Assembly: GCA_025800435.1 (NCBI GenBank)
Contig: JAOXRV010000108.1
Location: forward strand, 1 to 9,515
Length of the DNA stretch: 9,515 nucleotides
Source of the DNA: Cellvibrionaceae bacterium
GTDB taxonomy: Bacteria > Pseudomonadota > Gammaproteobacteria > Pseudomonadales > Cellvibrionaceae
Direction of reading: 5' to 3'
Part shown: one piece after another, positions 6,623-9,515 of the stretch
Numbering within the stretch: the first letter of the stretch is position 1
Layout of the letters: each line of letters opens with the position of its first letter
Made by a program: the position numbers and the translations under genes
Notes under the pieces: generated by a model
What the model saw: the letters and a program-made list of their open reading frames with translations, nothing else
Told to the model about the DNA's origin: nothing
The model's database searches: none

Positions 6623-7477
6623 TTAGCTGTATTCGTAGAAGCCGCGGCCAGACTTTTTACCCAACCAGCCGGCGGCCACGTATTTGCGCAGCAGCGGCGC
6701 CGGGCGGTATTTATCTTCGCCCAGTTCTTTGTGCAGCACCTCCATAATCGCCAGGCAGGTATCCAGGCCGACAAAGTCCGCCAAGGTAAGTGGGCCCATG
6801 GGGTGGTTGAGGCCCAGGCGCGCACCGCGGTCAATATCGTCGCGGCTGGCAACACCCTCTTCCAGGGCAAAAATGGCTTCGTTGAGAAAGGGCACCAGCA
6901 GGCGGTTAACCGCAAAACCGGCCTTATCTTCACAGCCGACCACTTCTTTGCCCATCTGCTCGGCCAGGTTTTTCACCGCCAGGTAGGTCTCTTCGCTGGT
7001 GGCCAGGCCTTTAATCACCTCAACCAGTTTCATTACCGGCACGGGGTTAAAAAAGTGCAGGCCAATAAACTGCTCGGGCCGAGAAATAGCGCCGGCCATC
7101 AGGGTAATGCTGATAGAGCTGGTGTTGGAGGCGAGAATGGCACTGGGCTTACAAATTTCGTCCAGCTGGGCGAACAGCTTCAGTTTTAAATCCAGGTTTT
7201 CGGTGGCGGCCTCGATCACCAAGTCGCAATCGGACAGGTCGGCCATACCATCGACCGGGGAGATACCGGCCAGAATCGCCTGGGCTTCGGCCTCGGACAT
7301 TTTGCCCTTACCCACCTGAGCCATCAGCCGCTTTTCGATGCCAGCTTTGCCTTTTTCGGCGATATTGCGGTCGATATCTGCCAATTTTACATCCAGGCCG
7401 GTGGCTGCCGCTACCTGTGCGATACCGCCCCCCATTTGGCCGGAACCAAGAACGCCGACTACTTTAATCTCTGCCAT
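6623..7477 (-). CDS. hbd: 3-hydroxybutyryl-CoA / short-chain 3-hydroxyacyl-CoA dehydrogenase (NAD-dependent)
   Basis: A single-function cytosolic enzyme that interconverts (S)-3-hydroxyacyl-CoA and 3-ketoacyl-CoA with NAD. Its 284 residues match stand-alone Hbd/PaaH proteins rather than the fused FadB. The Rossmann motif is VLGSGQMGGGIA (9-20). The active-site residues align by spacing with human HADH: S120 (SNTSS), H141 (HFFNP), E153 and N191 (GFAVNR). The C-terminal dimerisation domain includes LNHPMGPLTLADFVGLD (223-239) and ends GRGFYEYS. I chose the ATG at 7477 because GGAG sits six bases before it; the upstream ATG at 7489 overlaps that site and adds only four residues. Fatty-acid, PHB or aromatic breakdown are all possible roles, and no other gene of these pathways is in the window. 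It heads a unit with DUF1415 and DUF3301. Confidence 0.94.
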   Translation of the reverse strand: MAEIKVVGVLGSGQMGGGIAQVAAATGLDVKLADIDRNIAEKGKAGIEKRLMAQVGKGKMSEAEAQAILAGISPVDGMADLSDCDLVIEAATENLDLKLKLFAQLDEICKPSAILASNTSSISITLMAGAISRPEQFIGLHFFNPVPVMKLVEVIKGLATSEETYLAVKNLAEQMGKEVVGCEDKAGFAVNRLLVPFLNEAIFALEEGVASRDDIDRGARLGLNHPMGPLTLADFVGLDTCLAIMEVLHKELGEDKYRPAPLLRKYVAAGWLGKKSGRGFYEYS

Positions 7478-7483
7478 ATTAGT

Positions 7484-7487
7484 CTCC
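7484..7487 (-). promoter_or_regulatory. Shine-Dalgarno GGAG deciding the hbd start
   Basis: GGAG on the minus strand is followed by a six-base spacer and the ATG at 7477. The competing ATG at 7489 begins inside the same sequence (ATGGAG) and has no comparable site upstream. Confidence 0.65.
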
Positions 7488-7530
7488 ATAAGTGCTATTG
7501 CGGGGCGCAGATGCCCTCTAAAACCGCGCT

Positions 7531-7559
7531 AGCATAGAGGCCGGGAAAGGGTTTGGGAA
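7531..7559 (-). promoter_or_regulatory. Probable sigma70 promoter for hbd–DUF1415–DUF3301
   Basis: On the minus strand, TTCCCA (7559-7554, four of six matches to TTGACA) and TATGCT (7536-7531) are separated by exactly 17 bases. Transcription would start near 7524, giving a leader of about 47 bases before the ATG at 7477. The 140-base gap between the cyclase stop and the dehydrogenase start fits a new transcription unit here. The call rests on hexamer match only. Confidence 0.42.
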
Positions 7560-7617
7560 GGGGTAGGCGCCTTTAAATACGTACTTCGACACCCGGCTGG
7601 ACAGATTGTGACGGCGC

Positions 7618-8331
7618 CTAATCTCGATTGCCGAACAGATCGCTGAGCGCATCGCGCTCGTCCAGGCTGATATCCGCATCGTGTTCGAGCCGGTGGACAC
7701 CGTAGCTAACTTGGTTGCGACCGGCATTTTTGGCGGCATACAGCTGCTCATCGGCCTGCTGCACCAGCTGTTTGGGCTCTAATTTAGACTGCCGCGTGTA
7801 GATGCCGATACCGATACTGGCGGTAATTTTTAATACCGCAGGCTTATCTTGAGTCTCGCTGATATCGGTTTCCATCAGCTCGATATTTTGGCGCAAACGC
7901 TCGGCTACCTGGGTGGCCACCAAGGGCTCGGTAGCCGGCAGTATCACCGCAAATTCCTCGCCGCCGTAGCGGCACACCACATCCAAACGGCGAAAGCTGG
8001 CCAGCATACAATTGGCCAGGGCCTTAAGGGCCAGGTTGCCGGCCTCGTGGCCATAGGTATCGTTAACGGATTTAAAGAAATCGATATCCACCATCAACAA
8101 CGCCGTAGAGGCGCCGCTGCGGCGGGTGCGCTCCATCTCTTGCTCTAGGGCACGGCTAAAGTGGCGGTAGTTGGCCAGGCCGGTCAGGGGGTCGGTTAGC
8201 AGCTGGGCCTCAAGCTCGGCCACCTGCTCTGGCCAGGGGCAATCCTCCCCGGCGGGGCAGTGGATATCATCGACCAGCGAGAAGCTGTAATCGACAGATT
8301 TGTCCTCAGAACTGGCAGCAGGACGCTTCAT
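7618..8331 (-). CDS. Cytosolic GGDEF-domain diguanylate cyclase
   Basis: A 237-residue soluble protein predicted to make cyclic di-GMP from two GTP. The GGDEF domain spans about residues 46-212. It begins with TDPLTGLANYRHF (46-58), has the metal/nucleotide segment VDIDFFKSVND (81-91), the active-site signature GGEEF (123-127) and SIGIGIY. An intact product-inhibition I-site, RRLD (114-117), sits five residues before the signature, so feedback control by c-di-GMP is expected. No membrane segment, PAS or REC domain is present. The short N-terminus contains a paired-cysteine motif, CPAGEDCPW (25-33), followed by a short helix, which may be the sensory or oligomerisation part. The gene starts 16 bases after the murJ stop and is probably cotranscribed with it. 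The ATG at 8331 has only a weak ribosome site. Confidence 0.93.
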   Translation of the reverse strand: MKRPAASSEDKSVDYSFSLVDDIHCPAGEDCPWPEQVAELEAQLLTDPLTGLANYRHFSRALEQEMERTRRSGASTALLMVDIDFFKSVNDTYGHEAGNLALKALANCMLASFRRLDVVCRYGGEEFAVILPATEPLVATQVAERLRQNIELMETDISETQDKPAVLKITASIGIGIYTRQSKLEPKQLVQQADEQLYAAKNAGRNQVSYGVHRLEHDADISLDERDALSDLFGNRD

Positions 8332-8347
8332 AATTACCCATTTGCTG

Positions 8348-9515
8348 TTATTGGCGCTGTTGCAACATTAGATGACGCGGACGTAAACCGCTGGCCAACA
8401 GGCTTAAAGCATAGACCACAATGCCCGCCAGTACCAAAACCGCCATATAAATTGCCCGCTCCCACCAGGGCCCGGCCAGGTGCGCCTGGCCCTCACCGGC
8501 CAGCCACAACAGCAACGCCAACATCAGGCCATTGGCCAGGGCCAGGCGCATAAACATGGCCCCCCAGCCGGGGCTGGGGCGGTAGACCCCAAGCCGGCGC
8601 AGGCCCCGATACAGCAACCAGCCGTTGAGCAGGGCCGAGCCCGAGGTGGCCAGGGCCAGGCCCACATGGCCCAGGTTTAGGTAGGTATACAGGGGCCAGA
8701 CAAAGGCCACGTTAAGCAGCATATTGGCAACCATGGCGATAATGCCGTATTTAACCGGGGTTTTAATATCCTGGCGAGAGAAATAACCCGGCGCCAAGAC
8801 CTTGATCAACATAAAGGCCACCAGGCCCAGGGCATAGGCGCGCAGGCTCCAGGCCGCCATGGTGATATCCCGGGGGCTGTATTTGCCGTATTGGAATAAG
8901 GTGGTGAGGATCTCTTCAGCCAACACCATCAGCGCCAGGGCCGAGGGCACCGCAATCAGCAGCACGACCCGCAGCGCCCAGTCGAGCGTGGCACTAAACT
9001 CGCCCTTGCGCTCACCGCTGTGCTGGCGCGAGAGATTGGGCAAAATCACCGTCGCCACCGCAATGCCAAATACCCCCAGCGGCAGCTCCACCAAACGGTC
9101 AGAGAAGTACAACCAAGACACACTGCCCACCGGCAGCAGCGAGGCCAATACCGTATCGAGCAGCAGATTGATCTGGCTGACCGAGACCCCAAAAATGGCC
9201 GGCGCCATCAGCTTTAAAATCTTGCGCACCCCGGGGTCGCGCCAATCGGCCCTGGGGTAAGGCAGCAGGCGTAAACCGTGTAAAAACGGCAGCTGGAAAA
9301 TCAACTGCACCACCCCGGCGGCAAACACCCCCCAGGCCAGCGCCATCACCGGCGGATCAAACTGCGGCGCCAGGAAAACGGCGGCGCTAATCAGGCAGAT
9401 ATTGAGCAGCACCGGGGTAAAGGCCGGCACCGCAAAGCGGTCGTAACTGTTGAGAATGGCACCGGCAAAGCCGGTCAGCGACACCAGCATTAAATAGGGG
9501 AAGGTAATGCGGATC
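8348..9515 (-). CDS. murJ: Lipid II flippase MurJ (partial, 5' end missing)
   Basis: MurJ is the inner-membrane MOP-superfamily transporter that flips lipid II to the periplasm for peptidoglycan synthesis. The 388 visible residues enter from the right edge at IRITFPYLMLVSLTGFAGA and continue to the stop; the first ~125 residues, with several N-terminal helices, lie outside the window. The visible part is almost wholly hydrophobic. It carries GPW-type loops, VSQINLLLDTVLAS, FSDRLVELP (matching the essential Arg270/Glu273 region of E. coli MurJ), FQYGKYSPRD and SRQDIKTPVKY. The C-terminal end LMLQQRQ is unremarkable. In many relatives murJ lies near ribF, but here a GGDEF cyclase follows directly. 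An internal ATG at 9490 is not the true start, because homology extends upstream of it. Confidence 0.96.
   Translation of the reverse strand, partial: IRITFPYLMLVSLTGFAGAILNSYDRFAVPAFTPVLLNICLISAAVFLAPQFDPPVMALAWGVFAAGVVQLIFQLPFLHGLRLLPYPRADWRDPGVRKILKLMAPAIFGVSVSQINLLLDTVLASLLPVGSVSWLYFSDRLVELPLGVFGIAVATVILPNLSRQHSGERKGEFSATLDWALRVVLLIAVPSALALMVLAEEILTTLFQYGKYSPRDITMAAWSLRAYALGLVAFMLIKVLAPGYFSRQDIKTPVKYGIIAMVANMLLNVAFVWPLYTYLNLGHVGLALATSGSALLNGWLLYRGLRRLGVYRPSPGWGAMFMRLALANGLMLALLLWLAGEGQAHLAGPWWERAIYMAVLVLAGIVVYALSLLASGLRPRHLMLQQRQ

Noticed and set aside
6044..7189. A 381-codon open frame on the plus strand opposite the dehydrogenase and DUF1415 genes
   Set aside because: It is antisense to two well-recognised genes, its translation is low-complexity (rich in A, Q, H, G) and matches no family I know, and long antisense frames are expected in GC-rich coding DNA.
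7564..7620. Inverted repeat taggcgcc / ggcgccta around the cyclase stop, considered as a terminator
   Set aside because: The arms are only 8 bp, the loop is 41 bases, and no T-run follows on the minus strand.
1..9515. CRISPR array, tRNA, rRNA, transposase or phage genes, defence system
   Set aside because: I saw no regularly spaced repeats, tRNA-like cloverleaf or recognisable mobile or defence proteins; coding density is filled by the ten genes listed.

Overview
The window looks like chromosomal housekeeping DNA from a gammaproteobacterium. It is moderately GC-rich by eye, and a marine Cellvibrionales-type lineage is plausible but not proven. The basis is the ribF–ileS–lspA–fkpB–ispH order, close protein similarity to Pseudomonas and E. 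coli homologues, and the DUF1415 and DUF3301 families. All ten genes lie on the minus strand, so transcription runs from high to low coordinates. The first gene transcribed (murJ) is cut at its 5' end by the right edge, and the last (ispH) is cut at its 3' end by the left edge.

Layout in transcription order: murJ (lipid II flippase, partial, 8348-9515); a small cytosolic GGDEF diguanylate cyclase (7618-8331); a 140-base gap with a plausible sigma70 promoter; a stand-alone 3-hydroxyacyl-CoA dehydrogenase (6623-7477); a DUF1415 protein (6074-6613) and a DUF3301 membrane-anchored protein (5754-6074), both tightly coupled to the dehydrogenase; a 107-base gap with a possible promoter and a 16-bp near-palindrome; ribF (4696-5646); ileS (1845-4646); lspA (1331-1870, overlapping ileS); a 241-base gap; fkpB (625-1089); and ispH (1-625, overlapping the fkpB stop by one base).

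The ribF-to-ispH part is the classical conserved cluster joining flavin cofactor synthesis, isoleucyl-tRNA charging, lipoprotein signal-peptide cleavage, a peptidyl-prolyl isomerase and the last step of the MEP isoprenoid pathway. In many relatives murJ lies close to ribF. Here four genes separate them: the cyclase and the dehydrogenase/DUF1415/DUF3301 unit.

The one clear non-coding structure is a ~110-bp element in the lspA–fkpB gap (1178-1287). It has 30-bp inverted ends matching at 27 of 30 positions, and a loop carrying two copies of a 10-bp repeat. It looks like a dispersed intergenic repeat or MITE-like element sitting inside the operon. I see no CRISPR array, tRNA, rRNA, transposase gene, phage gene or obvious defence system, and no evidence of a wholly new multi-gene system. 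The most open questions are the repeat element, the two DUF proteins linked to the dehydrogenase, and the paired-cysteine N-terminus of the cyclase.
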